Positions 10,401 through 23,386 of a DNA stretch of 64,000 bases are shown here, in pieces. The stretch spans positions 33,784,501-33,848,500 of the forward strand of contig NC_050098.1 in NCBI RefSeq assembly GCF_902167145.1, written 5' to 3'. The position numbers were made by a program, and so were the translations under genes. The stretch comes from Zea mays (Eukaryota; Streptophyta; Magnoliopsida; Poales; Poaceae). The notes below the pieces were generated by a model, which was not told the DNA's origin, did no database searches, and was given only the letters and a program-made list of their open reading frames with translations. Position 1 is the stretch's first letter. Each line of letters opens with the position of its first letter.

Positions 10401-13400
10401 AACCTTCGACGCCATAGATGTTGATCTGTGCAGCACCCCACGTCGATGCCAAGGTAATCAATTGCAGTATAGCAGGCTGGGACCTGCACAAAGTCCTAGT
10501 CGACAACGGCAGCCAAGCGAACATCATCTTCTTGCACGCCTTCGACCGCATGGGCATCGCCACAGCTTACTCAAGCCTTCGGACAACCCCCTATATGGCT
10601 TCGGCGGCAAGGGCACTTTCCCTATGGACAAGATAGAACTACCCTTGTCATTCGGCGTAGCACCCAATGCGTGAAGTGAACAGGTCACCTTTGACATTGT
10701 CGACATGGTCTATCCCTACAACGCTATAATGGGTCGGGGCTCCATCAATAAATTCGAAGCGGCCATTCATGGATTGTACCTCTGCATGAAAATTCTGGGT
10801 CCGCAAGGCGTGATAACAGTTTACGGTAACCAGCAGACTGCGCGCAACATTGAGAGAGACTTCGTTCCAGGTCAACGGAACGTACACTGCCTTACAACAC
10901 AGTGCGAAGTCTCCAAAGCGACCCGCCTAGCCGCGGACAAAAAAGCAAAGGCGCAGCTGCAAAGCAACGATGGAACAAAGACAGTTCCCCTCGACCTGGC
11001 GACGCCCAATCAAACGGTCATAATAAGCGAAGACCTGACTTCGCAAGACGAGGAGAAACTCATCTCCTGTCTCTCCAGAAACAAGGACGTCTTCACCTAG
11101 TCCGCCCTCGACCTGGTCGGAGTCAGTCGCACCGTCATCGAGCACGGTCTGGGCATCGACCCTTCGGTGCGCCCAAAAAAGCAGCGGCTGCGCAAAATGT
11201 CCGATGAAAAAATGGAAGCCGCCAAAGCCGAAGTACACTGCTTGCTGGAGGCCAATTTCATCGAACCAATCGCCTACCCTACATGGCTCGCCAACGTAGT
11301 CATGGTACAAAAGAAAAGCGGCAAGTGGCACATGTGCATCGACTTCACCAGCCTCAATAAGGCCTTTCCCAAGGACAATTTCCCGCTGCCACGGATCGAC
11401 AAGATAGTCGATAGTGCAGCCGGATGCGAAGTCATGTCACTTCTCGACTTCTTCCTCGGCTACCACCAGATATACATGAAGGAGGAAGACAAGGCCAGCA
11501 CCAGCTTCATCACACCCTTCGGCACGTACTGCTTCATCAGGATGCCAGAGGGACTCAAGAACACTAGGTCAACCTTATCTCGCCTCAACAAGACAGTGCT
11601 CGAGAGCCAAATGGGCCGCAACATTTTCACGTACGTGGACGACATTGTTGTCGTAAGCAAAAATAAAGAAGACCACCTGGCTTACCTCACAGAGATGTTC
11701 GCAAACATGCGGGACGCACGACTTCGCCTCAACCTCGAGAAGTGTGTCTTCGGAGTCTGCCGGGGGAAGATACTGGGCTACCTGGTGTCGCACCACGGGA
11801 TCGAGGCCAACCCGACCAAGATTCAAGCAATCATCAACATGACACCCCCGTAGTCAACCAGGGATGTCCAGCGTCTGACAGGCAGATTAGACGCCCTTAA
11901 CATATTCATTTCCAAGTCCGCAGAGCAGAGTCTACCTTTCCTCAAGACACTGCATGGCGCGAAAGACTTCGCATGGGGACCAGAACAGGCGACAGCCTTC
12001 GCATCACTCAAGCAACACCTGTTAGACCTGGCAATTCACACCAGTCCAGACCCCTCGCTGCCTCTATTGCTCTACATCACAGCCTCGCCATATGCAGTCA
12101 GCGCAGCACTGGTCCAAGAGCAAGATAGAGAGGGCACGACCCGGCAGTGTCCAATCTACTATGTCTCCAAAGTCCTCATGACCTCCAAGTGCAACATGAC
12201 TGAGTTGGAAAAAAATCTCTTACGCAGTCGTCATGGCATCGCGCAAGCTGCGCCACTACTTCGAGGAGTTCAAGGTGTGGGTCACCTCGGACAGGGGACT
12301 GGGAGAACTGTTCAGAAACCCGGAGGCGTCCGTCCAAATCGCTAAATGGGCAGCCGAACTCTCCGGGTACCACATCACCTTCGAACCCAGGACAGCAATC
12401 AAGTCGCAGGTCCTGGCAGACTTCATCGTCGACTGGACTGGGCCGACACGACAGCAAGAACCTCCAGAGAAGGTGTGGACCATCTGCTGCGACGACGCAT
12501 GGTGCCATGTGGGGGCAGGCGCAGCTGCAATTATCACATCACCCACAGGCGTCAAGCACAGATACGCAGCATGCCTTAGCTTCGCTTTGGAGTCCGACAG
12601 ATGCACCAACAACATAGCAGAATACGAAGCCATCATCCTGGGCCTTCGCAAGCTGAGAGCGCTCGGTGTCACCACCTGCATAATCAAGACAGATTCCAAA
12701 GTAGTTGTCGGCCAGGTCGAAAAAGAATATTCAACAAAAGACCCCACACTCATGCAGTACCTCACGGTTGTTCGCAGTCTCGAGAGACAATTCAAGGGCT
12801 TCACCCTACAGCATGTGGACCGCGCCAGGAACGAAGAGGTCGATGCGTTGGCTAAGGCAGCGGCCAGAAGCGAGACCTTGCCCTCCGACGTGTTTTACCA
12901 CGTCATTGGCACACCAGCCGTCCGCAACCCAGAGGCCTTACAAGTAACCAACGACGCCGAGGGCCATCGCATCGTCAACCTCATTATGACTGAAGATTGG
13001 CGGGCCCCAATAACCTTGTTTCTGCAAGGATATTACCAGCCAAGTGACGTCAATGAGGCCAAGCACCTCAAGCACCGAAGCCGGGACTTCGTACTAGTCG
13101 GGGGCCAGCTATACAAAAAGGGGATCAGTCAACCCATGCTAAAATGCGTGACCGAAACCAAATGCATTCAAATCCTTCGCAAAGTCCACAACGGAACTTG
13201 CGGGTCCCACTCAGGGCCCAGGGCCCTCGCTGCCAAGGTAATCCGCCAAGGATTTTACTGGCCCGCAATAATCTATGCCATGAATCGAGTCACGAGGTCT
13301 TACGAAGCATGCCAGAAGTTTTCTCCCTGCTCGGGCAACCCTTCGCAGTTCACCAAGCTGATCGCCCACACCTAGCCACTTCAACGCTGGGGGCTGGATA

Positions 13401-14157
13401 TTGTCGGACCACTACCTACGGCTCAAGGGAACCTCAAATTCACCTTCATCACCGTCGAGTACTTCACCAAGTGGATCGCGGCCAGGGAAGTATCCACAAT
13501 AACGTCCAAGACTGCCCAAAAGTTCTTCTGGCAAAACATTGTTTGCTGATTCGGAGTCCCGTCCGAGCTCACAGTCGACAACGGCAAACAGTTTGACAGC
13601 CAGGACTTCAGGGATTTCTGCCTCTCCATCGGCACCAAACCTGCCTTCGCCTCGATATACCACTCGCAATCTAACGGCGTCGTCGAGCGCGCCAACAGCA
13701 AGATTTTCACCGCCATCAAGAAAAGACTTCTCGACGACAAGAAGGGTAAATGGGCCGACCAACTACCTGAAGTGGTCTAGGCCCTAAACACGACTGAATG
13801 TCGGGCAACCGGATTCACACCTTTTCGTCTATTATATGGATGAGAGGCCATGACGCCGCAGGAGATAAAGCATGGGTCGCCCCAAACAAGCACATCAGCA
13901 GTCCCCGACGTCGATGAACCAATGTCTAAAGACCTCATCGACGGAGACCGCGTCCTCGCCCTGCAGGCCCTCAACAAATACCAAGCTCAAACCAAGGCCT
14001 GGCGCGACAACGCGGTCATCCCAAGAGAGTTCAACAAAGGAGACCTAGTACTCGTCGGACCACCCGGACAGCGTCACAAAGGCAAGCTAGAGCCGAAATG
14101 GGAGGGTCCATTCATCGTCAAGACGAAGGCATCCCCCAACGCGTACAGGCTATCAAC
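10400..14157 (+). pseudogene. Element C pol: protease, RT, dual RNase H, integrase
   Basis: The protease motif VDNGSQANIIF lies at about 10500-10530, then 'YNAIMGRGSINKF'. RT (about 11170-11850) shows MCIDFTSLNKAFPKDNFPLPRID and the catalytic YVDDIVV near 11630. A degenerate first RNase H (about 12050-12200) is followed by an archaeal-type RNase H (about 12480-12860; 'NNIAEYEAIILGL', 'RARNEEVDALAKAA'), the dual arrangement typical of the Tat lineage. Integrase (about 13180-14157) has 'LDIVGPLPTA', 'VDNGKQF' and 'VVERANSK'. Stops lie at 10672, 11098, 11851, 13373, 13547, 13778 and 13841, and there is an inserted A near 12210. The C-terminus continues at 45091. Confidence 0.88.
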
Positions 14158-17100
14158 TGTGGCGGAACTGCCCGAATTATTCCAACTTAAGTGCCTAAGC
14201 CCCGCCTTAGAGGCTAGACCACACTTAAATGGGAATAACCAGTCAATCCCTCGGATCTAGTCCGACACGACCACTGACAGGATCAAGTACCACAATCTCA
14301 CTCGATGGTGAGTCACAGAGCAAATACAATAAAGCATAAACCCATGCATTAAAGAGTATTAAATCATTACATCATCATCGGAGTTTTGCAAAAGTAGCCA
14401 TCATTGTTCGAAGTGCAGCGGAATAAAACTAACGGTAAATAAACAGAGAGATGGGGAAGCCTGTCCCATCACTCCTCATGCTCCTCCTTAGCCGAGGTAG
14501 GGTCCCACTCTACAGTCCAACCCGGTGGCAAGATGGACGACCAAGTCACTCCAGCAACCATGTCCTCCAGAGAACCTGTAAAATTATGCCACAAGCAAGG
14601 CTGAGTATACTAATACTCAGCTAGACTTACCCGGTGTGAGGAGTCTACTCCTCTACCTCTAGACATGCAGCTGTTTGGCTGTGGGGGTTTGGTTGCCAAA
14701 AGCACTAGCTGAGTTTCTAAGTCAAGTTTTATCTTTGTCAATTTAAGTGTGACTCTCTTAAGGATAAATGTGTACTATCTACTCATACATAGTAGCAAAC
14801 ATTATTAGCAATCAACATCTTATATCAACTCATCATATTTCCACTTGTTACTCAATGCAGTACAATGGATCAAGCAGTCTCATTAGCTGCGAGAAGCAGA
14901 CGATTCGAATCGAGTTTTTATCCTTGCAAGGTAAACCTAAACACACGACATGCCAGGGCACTCCGTCCCCACACACATCAACCGTCCCCATCAGTTCCCC
15001 GTCAGCAGATCAGGGCTCACCGCCTTGGCGTACAATGCCTCACTGACCACGACTGCCGTCGTGCAGTGACCACACTTGTACCCACCATAACCGGAATGGG
15101 AGACCACGTCTCAGGTCGCGTGAGGGTCAAAGTCTACTGCCAAGTTCAATCAGGTACTAGGCTTACCGATTTACCATATTTCTCGGTATGTGTTTAGTAC
15201 GTTCAAACGCTTGACACAGGTATCCGCACGTTAATCCTTATTCCAAATTTTCCATCTCGTAGACAACTAATCCCCATGGATTGTTGTCCACAGACTAGTA
15301 TCATGATGATATGAAAGTGGATACAACAAATTCCTGATCTCGCGCGAGTGCTAGAAAAATCACTCGTCTTCTACCGAGATCCTAATTAAATAAAGCAACT
15401 ATTCGACTTAGCATACTAGTATTCACCACAATGGGATTCCTGAGATCATGCAACTAGGGTTTCAAACAACTCCTATACTTAAGTGCACAATCAATCCTAC
15501 AATCATTAAGTAAATTAAAATAGCATAATTAACAGGTTATGCATAGAACCGGGGCTTGCCTTCCAAAGCAGTGGCAGGCAGGTCCTCTGGTGCAGGCTCG
15601 GGTGCTGGATCTGGGGCTACCTCCTGAGCAGCTCCTTGCTCCGGCACGAGGACGTACTCTCCGTCAGCAAGGTTACAGTCTATCGAAATGCAATGAACAT
15701 GTATGTCATGATTATGCAGGATTTAATAACATTATGCTAAGAGAAGAAAAACTAAGTTAATGAGTAACTTATGGTTTCCGGGTCATATGTGGCTTTTAAT
15801 GGTTTATGCTTATCACTTCTAGGTTTAGGTTTTGCTAGGGATAGGCATAGGGAATTTGTACTGCCTCTATATATATTTCAGTGGACAAGTTAATAAAGAG
15901 TTTTAGGATTACACTAATTCCTATTATTCATTTTTCCCTTTCTTTATTTTCCACTTATGGTTTCTAGTGTAGGTTTGAACTACAACAGTGGTTTAATATT
16001 TTCCAAAAATTCTGTGAAAATTACAGTGGGTTGCCATTTGCTATTCTAGCCTGTTTTAAGAATTTGAGGCTTAAAATATAAAGGCTATGCTTTAGACAAA
16101 AATAACAAGAGTTGTGTAAAATAGGCCACTTTACATTACATCTCTTAATTAGGGGTGAGTTCTGCCCTAAGGGTTATTTTTGTTGGCATCTAACAGTAAT
16201 AATAGGTTTCTGTGCCAAAAACCACAGAAAGCTAAGGAATGGTTATTTAGTTATGATTTTCTAAAGTTAAATGCCAAAAAGGCACTTTCTACTACATTGT
16301 TATTTGAAAAATGTCAAACAGCAGATTTCATATTTTTCCTAAGTTCTTATTAACAAAACATTAATTATCCCAAGGGTTGGGGTGTTTTCACCTTTGGGTT
16401 ATTTTTGTAGGGTTTTTCTAAGTTTTCCTTGTTTTATTAAAATAAAAGGTATCCTACTCATTTTATACAAAACTAGGGTATGATAGATTTTTCTAGTGAA
16501 CTACATTGATAAAGTACCCTAATAAAAATAAGGGTGCCCTCTGGTTCATTATTTAAATCACCTTTTTTATTTTTCTTAACCTTAAGCATATTGTCAATTA
16601 AATGGCAAAATTTATCTTAATGGGTTGGACAGAGAGGTTTAACATTTTTAAACAGGTCAGTAGGCGGATATAAACTTCTCCAAATTTTTCTAACCCTAGT
16701 CAAATAGTGCAACTATTTTTAGCCCTATTATTTAGCTTTTGGCCAAAACAGTAATTAAATCAAAACCTTATAGTTTTTCTGTAGTACTCAAGGGTTTTAT
16801 ATTTTTTCTAAGCAGTTTACATTATTTAAAGTCCAACAAAATTGGTTTGACCAAATTTGGATGAACTAAACATAAGTTATGAATTATTAAAGTTTCTGTT
16901 CAAATTTAAAAACAGATTTAATAAGGGTTTACTGGAAAAGCAGTTTACACCGAGGACCCTGGATTATTTCCAAACTAACTCTCTGAGTTATACCCCCGCG
17001 TTACTATTCATTTGAGTCACTGACATTTCACAAACCCCCCAGACTTCTCTCCTTCTCCCCCGTGGTCCCTCCTTAGGTTTAAACAGTACCCGCAAGATAG

Positions 17101-18499
17101 AAAAGGGTGGCACGGCTTACCGGCGGCGAGATAGGTCCGGCGAGGGGCGGGGTTGGTTCAGGGAGGCTCTGGCGGTCACAGCGATGTACGACTCGACGGC
17201 GGGGATGGCCGGAATCGCTCGGTCCACGTGCACAGGCGGGTGTCTTCGTCGGCGGCGGGTGTGCCGGCCAAACCACGGCGATCTAGTTCAATCCAAGGGC
17301 ACGGTGAGCTTCACGGGGTGACGTAGAGACCGTGTGCACAAGGAATCGGAAAATGGTTCGGTGGATTACCCGGTCCACGCACTCCTGCGGGGTTGTGAAC
17401 TCCGGCGACCGTGGACTGGCCTCTCCGGCGAAGCAGGCTTCGATTCCTCGCTCGGGGAGCTTCACTGAGGTGTGCTCACTCGTCTCCGAGGGTCGGATGG
17501 GGTTGGGAAAGGCTGGGCTGGCCAGTCTACGGCGGCAGGGGCTCGGGTGGCCGCGGACACGCCGCGTACGGGCAAACGACGGTGAGTTGCGCTGTGGTGA
17601 GGTTTGAGTGTGTGCGGAAGAGTGTGGTCGACGCCTGAGTGGGCTTTATAGGCGTGGGCGCGGGCCATGGCGTCGGCTGGCCGTTGGCGCGACGCGGGGC
17701 ACGCGCGGGCGTGCTCTGGCGCACACAGAGCGCGTCGAACACATGGAGCTTTTCTTCTGCCCGTGTTCCACAGCTCACCCAAGTCGCAAACGTGCGAATC
17801 TTGGCAAAAATCCGGCGCGAGTCTTTTTCTGGCACCTAGGGCTGTCTCTCATCCGTGAGTTGCCATGGCAGATATGGCCTAGGTAGGGAGATCTTCAGTC
17901 GCCAAATCGGGTGTGTCACTCTGCCCATCTCGCGACAAAAACCATGCCAAGGCATGTCAAACGTCAAGATCTCGGGCTCAGTTTTTTCCAGTGGGTGCCC
18001 TAGGTGGTATGCCACATTTTTTGGTATAGAACTTAGGTGGTTTTGGTGCCAGCTTCGAGGTGAACACGGTTGATCTTTAGTGTAGGTGTAGTTTTTAACT
18101 TAGAGAGAATTAGAGAGCTCTAGCTCTCTCTCTACTTAGGGAATGGATTTGGGGTTTCTCCAGGGGTCTTTTTGCAATATTTCCTTCCCATACTTGCTGG
18201 TTATAAGGTTACTTAAGGTTTGGTTAAAGATTACTCATGTTTTGCACATTTGCTCACTCTCTCCCCCCTCTTAACCATGGCTTTGGGGGATAGGGTTCAA
18301 GAGAGGTCTAGGGTTTTCCCTCCTCTTGCCCAAGGTAGTAAGTGCACAAAAGCTTGAGTGATACTTCTTAGGTCATTAGAAATCTTGGTTAACACATGGT
18401 CTCCAAGGTTCTTATGTTCTCCTTAAGTTATTACCACATGTGATCACAGTCCTTAGCACCAAGGTGTGCTCTAGCCATGGTAACACCTGAGGTGTTACA
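14158..18499 (-). repeat. 3' LTR of element A (4.3 kb)
   Basis: On the minus strand it begins TGTAACACCTCAGGTG and ends GTTCCGCCACA. The region holds no gene. The short frames in it recur almost identically in the other LTR. An AT-rich central part (15760-17040) is followed by GC-rich sequence (17080-17900). The outer end carries the palindrome TAACACCT-G-AGGTGTTA. Confidence 0.9.
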
Positions 18500-18514
18500 G
18501 CCCTCCCCCCTTAA
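18500..18514 (-). other. Polypurine tract of element A
   Basis: On the minus strand AAGGGGGGAGGGC directly precedes the 3' LTR start TGTAACACC. Confidence 0.75.
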
Positions 18515-18779
18515 AGGAATCTCGTCCCGAGATTTTTAGGCAGAGTCCTCTAGAGGGTGCTACGAGGCACACGGGTGTGCTACTCTTTCTTATACTCAAG
18601 TTTCTCTTGTTAACTGCTCTTCGAATGTCATTCTCTTTGCAACTTCAGAAGGAAGCCCTTTTTAAGTTAAATACACAACTTAGACTATCCTTGTTATCTA
18701 AGTTTTTTTCTTATAATTGAATTCAAAGGGCAGGTGGGGGTGGGGTTTTGGGGTACGTACCGACTCCTTTGGGCAGAAA
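18515..18779 (-). other. 3' untranslated region of element A
   Basis: Non-coding sequence between the chromodomain end and the polypurine tract. Nothing else seen. Confidence 0.5.
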
Positions 18780-20114
18780 GTTGGGGAAGCGAGAGCGTAG
18801 AAAATCCTCAGTCTCCCATGTAGCTTCTTCTGCTGAGTGGTGACTCCACTAAACCTTATACATTCGGATCGACCTTGCCCGAGTTGATCTCTCCTTCTGA
18901 TCTAATACCTTGACGGGGTACTCTTGATAGGACAAGTCTGGTTCTATCTCAATGTCTGGTTCTGGCAGCACTTCAGTGGGTAGGCGAACACATTTCCGCA
19001 GTTGAGATACATGGAACACATTGTGAACTGCTGACATGTGAGGTGGCAATTCCAATTGATAGGCTACGGGTCCATAACTTGCCTTGATCTCATAGGGTCC
19101 AATGTAGCGAGGAGCTAACTTGCCCTTAATCCCGAATCTCTGGACACCCTTGGTGGGTGACACCTTAAGATAAACATGATCTCCCACCTCAAACTGTAGA
19201 GGCTTTCGCCTCTTGTCATGATAGCTCTTTTGCCTGGCCTAAGCAGCTTCTAAGTTCTTTGTAATAACCCTGACCTTTTCCTCTGCCTCAAGCACCAAGT
19301 CTGGCCCAAATATTTCCCTTTCTCCTGCTTGAGACCAATTCAGCGGGGTTCTGCATCTTCTCCCATATAAAGCCTCAAAAGGTGCCATCTTTAGACTGGA
19401 TTGGTAGCTGTTATTGTAAGAAAACTCTACCAAAGAAAGACACTTGTCCCAATCTTTTCCGTAGTGCAGTACACATGCCCTTAACATATCTTCAAAAATC
19501 TGGTTTACCCTTTCTGTCTAGCCATCTGTTTGGGGATGGTATGCTGAGCTTCGTATGACATGGGTCCCAAGTGATTCTTGCAGCTGCTCCTAAAAGCGTG
19601 CCACAAACAGTGCTCCTCTGTCAGATATAATGGTCTTTGGAATACCATGCAATCGCACTATTTGATCAACATAAATTTCTGCATACCTCTCTGTCTTGTG
19701 GGTGGTATGCACTGGCAAGAAATGAGCTGTCTTGGTCAATCTGTCCACAATAACCCAAATAGAATCATGGTGCCTGGAGGTATTGGGCAATCCCACTATG
19801 AAGTCCATGCAAATGTCCTCCCATTTCCAAGATGGTATGGGAAGAGGTTGCAAAGGGCCTGCTGCCTTCAAGTGACTAGCTTTTATCCTCTGGCAAGTGT
19901 CACACTCGGATATATACTTGGCAATTTCCCTTTTCATTCTGGTCCACCAATATAAAGATCTGAGATCATGATACATTTTGTTGCTACCAGGGTGCATGGA
20001 GAATTTTGAAAGGTGAGCTTCATCCAATATCTTCTTTTTGAGCTCAGGTTCCTTGGGAACAACCAATCGATCTCCAAACCATAGAATTCCCTTGCTGTCC
20101 TGCCGGAAGCACTT
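18780..20114 (-). pseudogene. Element A integrase with chromodomain
   Basis: Integrase joins the DNA copy to the chromosome; the chromodomain is thought to steer chromoviruses to heterochromatin. The zinc-binding HHCC (HLSKFSMHPG ... CDTCQ) lies at about 19890-20030, and catalytic residues lie in 'CMDFIVGLP', 'ISDRGALF' and the TERVNQ segment. A GPY/F-like block ('RYIGPYEI') lies near 19100. The C-terminal chromodomain ('YPVKVLDQKERSTR', 'WSHHSAEEATWE') spans about 18790-18930. All one frame, but with TAGs at 19590-19592, 19518-19520, 19239-19241 and 18849-18851, at places where W, Q, Q and Q are conserved. Confidence 0.88.
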
Positions 20115-20612
20115 TGTCGGGGACCATAATTAGGGGTACCCTCAAGGCTCCTAATTCTCAGCTGGTAACCCCCATCAGCATAAAGCTGCAAAGGCCTAAT
20201 GGGTGCGATTAAGTCAGGGATCAGTCCATTCGAGGGACTCGATCACGCCTCGCCCGAGCCTAGCCTCGGACAAGGGCAGCCGACCCCGGAGGATCTCCGT
20301 CTCGCCCGAGGCCCCCCTCCAGCGGCGAACATATTTCCGGCTCGACCGAGGCCCTGTCTTCGCCAAGAAGCAACCCTGACCAAATCGCCGCACCGACCGA
20401 CCAAATCGCAGGAGCATTTAATGCAAAGGTGACCTGACACCTTTATCCTGACGCGCGCCCTTCAGCCGATAGAGCCGAAGTGACCGCCGTCACTTCGCCG
20501 CTCCACTGGCCGGCCTGACAAAAAGACAGCGCCGCCTGCGCCGCTCCGACTGTGGTGCCACTTGACAGAGTGAGGCTGACAGGCAGTCAGGCCCGGCCGC
20601 AGGCACCATAGG

Positions 20613-21215
20613 AAGCTCCGCTCCGCCCGACCCAGGGCTCGGACTCGGGCTAAGCCCCAGAAGACGGTGAACTCCGCTCCGCCCGACCCAGGGCTCGGAC
20701 TCGGGCTAAGCCCCGGAAGACGGCGAACTCCGCTCCGCCCGACCCAGGGCTCGGACTCGGGCTAAGCCCTGGAAGACGGCGAACTCCGCTCCGCCCGATC
20801 CAGGGCTCGGACTCGGGCTAAGTCCCAGAAGACGACGAACTCCGCTCCGCCCGACCCAGGGCTCAGACTCGGGCTAAGCCCCGGAAGACGGCGAACTCCG
20901 CTCCGCCCGACCCAGGGCTCGGACTCGGGCTAAGCCCCGGAAGACGGGGAACTCCGCTCCGCCCGACCCAGGGCTCGGACTTGGGCTAAGTCCCAGAAGA
21001 CGACGAACTCCGCTCCGCCCGACCCAGGGCTCGGACTCGGGCTAAGTCCCAGAAGACGACGAACTCCGCTCCGCCCGACCCAGGGCTCGGACTTGGGCTA
21101 AGTCCGAGAAGACGACGAACTCCGCTCCACCTGACCCAGGGCTCGGACTTGGGCTCAGCCCCAGAAGACGACAAACTCCGCTCCGCCCGACCCCAGGGCT
21201 CAGACTCCACCCTGG
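20613..21215. repeat. 56-bp tandem repeats inside the Huck-like LTR
   Basis: About 11 copies of a GC-rich unit beginning GAACTCCGCTCCGCCCGACC start at exact 56-base steps from 20669 to 21173. A first, slightly altered copy lies at 20613. Differences between copies are few. As 56 is not a multiple of three, the array is unlikely to be coding. Confidence 0.9.
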
Positions 21216-21616
21216 CCTCAGCCGACGGTCTCCGCCTCGCCCGAACCAGGGGCTCGGACTCGACCTCAGCCACGGGAGACAGACTCGATCTCGGAGGAGC
21301 TTCCACACCGCCCAACCTAGGGCGCAGACCAGCCACGTCAACAGGAGGCGCCATCATCACCCTACCCCGAGCTGACTCGGGCCACGGGGAACAAGACCGG
21401 CGTCCCATCTGGCTCGCTCCGCCAGATAGGCAATGATGGCGCCCCGCATACTCTGTGACGACGGCGGCTCTCAGCCCCCTTACGGAAGCAAGAGGACGTC
21501 AGCAAAGACTCAACAGCTCCGACAGATGTCCCTCCGCCAGGCTCCAGCACTCCTCCGACGGCCACGACATCACACCAGCTGGGTGCCAAAATCTCTCCGG
21601 CTGCCACAACGGCATG

Positions 21617-22238
21617 TGTCGGTGTTTTGGGTCCGACCGCACACCCGGGGTTGCCCCTCAAGGTGCTTTTAGGAGTAGGACGGTGTCAACGACTGTAGCA
21701 AAATGGTTCGTGCCGATCGCACGAGGGACAATGGACAAGATTTGCAGGTTCGGGCCGCTTAGAAGTGCGTAACACCCTACGTCCTGGTGAGTATATGAGC
21801 GTGGTTACAAGAGGATTCTCTGGATAGAGGGCGCAGAGAGTTTTTGTGAGTGGCTCAGTAGAACAGGGTCGATCGATCTGAAGGGGTGCCCCCTAGGCCT
21901 TATATACTCGGCCGTGGAGCAGTACATGTGATACGATAACAACAAGTAGCTAAAAGATAGTGAACCTCTTGAGTTTATCCCTACGTAACCTTCGCCGACT
22001 TATCCTCGCATGGCTCTGTTGCATGAGGGCTTCAGCGCGGGAAAGTCGGGTCTCTGTTGTGATCCATTCGTTCGACGTTGTGGGCCGCCTGTGTTTGCAC
22101 TAATCAGTCTCACGTCTCCTTTGTTGGCTGTCTCTCCCTAGGCCCACGAAAGAATGACCTTACGAATTATTGGGCCCTTGGGCCGTTCGTGAGGCCTTTT
22201 ACTTCTTTAGTGGACCCAGGGGATATCTATCCCCCACA
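21617..22238 (-). repeat. 3' LTR of element B
   Basis: 622 bp. On the minus strand it begins TGTGGGGGATAG and ends CCAAAACACCGACA. A G-rich purine tract (gatcgggggct) lies just inside at 22239-22249. Confidence 0.93.
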
Positions 22239-22245
22239 AGCCCCC

Positions 22246-22680
22246 GATCTTTGGGTTGATTTAGAGGTAATCAACTCAAAGATCCAAGGTCCAAAAAATG
22301 ATTCCTTGCTGTCTTCTCTGGTTTTGATCACTCGTCCGACCAAAGTTCGGCTTTGTGCTTGTGCCTTAGAGGTCGGCATTTTGGATTGTAAGACTCCGGA
22401 ATTCATTGGGTGCACCGGGGGTGCACCCAATGGGTGTAGCCCCCGACCTTTGAGTAGATTTTAGAAGATAATCTACTCGAAGGTCTTCTTCCAAAGGTTA
22501 TCTTCATTCGTACTCTTGTATTTCGGTTAAGGATTAGTCTTTTCGATCTTGCTCTACGCCTTAGAAGTCGGCGCTATACCGGTTTAGAATAATATTCCAT
22601 GGGGTGCACCGGAGGTGCACCCAATGGGTGCAGCCCCCGACCTTCAAATGGATTTTTTAAGGATAATCCATTCGAAGGTC
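22246..22680. repeat. Three degenerate hairpin-bearing repeats next to the 3' LTR of element B
   Basis: Hairpins lie at 22246-22284, 22445-22485 and 22639-22680. Each has two 16-base arms and a loop of 7-10 bases, and each is preceded by 'gcccccga'. A phrase 'tgcacccaatgggtg' precedes the second and third. Arms differ between copies but stay paired. Confidence 0.75.
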
Positions 22681-23295
22681 TTCCTTTCACTTGCGAAAAC
22701 TGGCATGAGGCTATTTTGCATTATGCTTTGGAGGTCAGCATTATGTCATCAATATTTTGCTGCCCAGGTCAGCGTATATTTTGTCTTTAGAAGCCGAGTT
22801 TGCAATCCATCCATATCTTGCTAGGTAGTGCAATTTATTTGCTTCTGCGATTGATTGGACGTTTGACGGACGTTCTCTGTCTAGTCTTCACGTCGCTTCT
22901 GTCGGCCATATCTTGTACTTTGCTGGTTATATTTGGCTTTCCTCTGATCCTTACTGATATCTCATTTTTGTCTTGAGGTATTCACTGCATGCTCTGCACA
23001 GATGTGACCGTTTGAAAAATATACCGATAATTCCTGGGCGTCCCCCCCCAATGGGTGTGGGCAAGGGACGGCTTGGTACGCTGAGTGTTTTAGCCAGTTG
23101 CCTCTGAGTAGTAATGCGGTGGGACGGCTAGTGTAATCATATCCTTCGCGCTGTTGACTGGAGTCCCAATGGGTGTAGTGTTGCATGAAACGGCGTCCGC
23201 CGTCTGACGTGTCTTCGGGTGGGTGGAAGTGCTTATTGAATGCCTTGCGACTGTTCAGTGACCGCGGTTAGAAGTGAGCGGTTGCCTTTCCCTTC
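22681..23295. other. Non-coding 3' region of element B before the antisense promoter
   Basis: No coding signal. Scattered copies of a 'aggtc(a/g)gc(a/g)' word recall the 81-bp array. Confidence 0.4.
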
Positions 23296-23303
23296 TATAA
23301 ATA
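23296..23303 (+). promoter_or_regulatory. TATA box of the small antisense ORF of element B
   Basis: TATAAATA, followed by a C/T-rich leader and the ATG at 23387. It is internal to the element, not in an LTR, and faces against gag-pol. Confidence 0.6.
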
Positions 23304-23386
23304 ACCCCTTTGCTTCTCTGGTTTCTTCACATCTCTTCGCTGCTCCTTACTGCCTCTTCCCTTTCTTCTCTCCCAAAGCTTTAACC

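Noticed and set aside
17079..17886. Several overlapping short frames on both strands, recurring near 43657-44464
   Set aside because: They are in the GC-rich part of the two LTRs of element A and recur only because the LTRs are copies.
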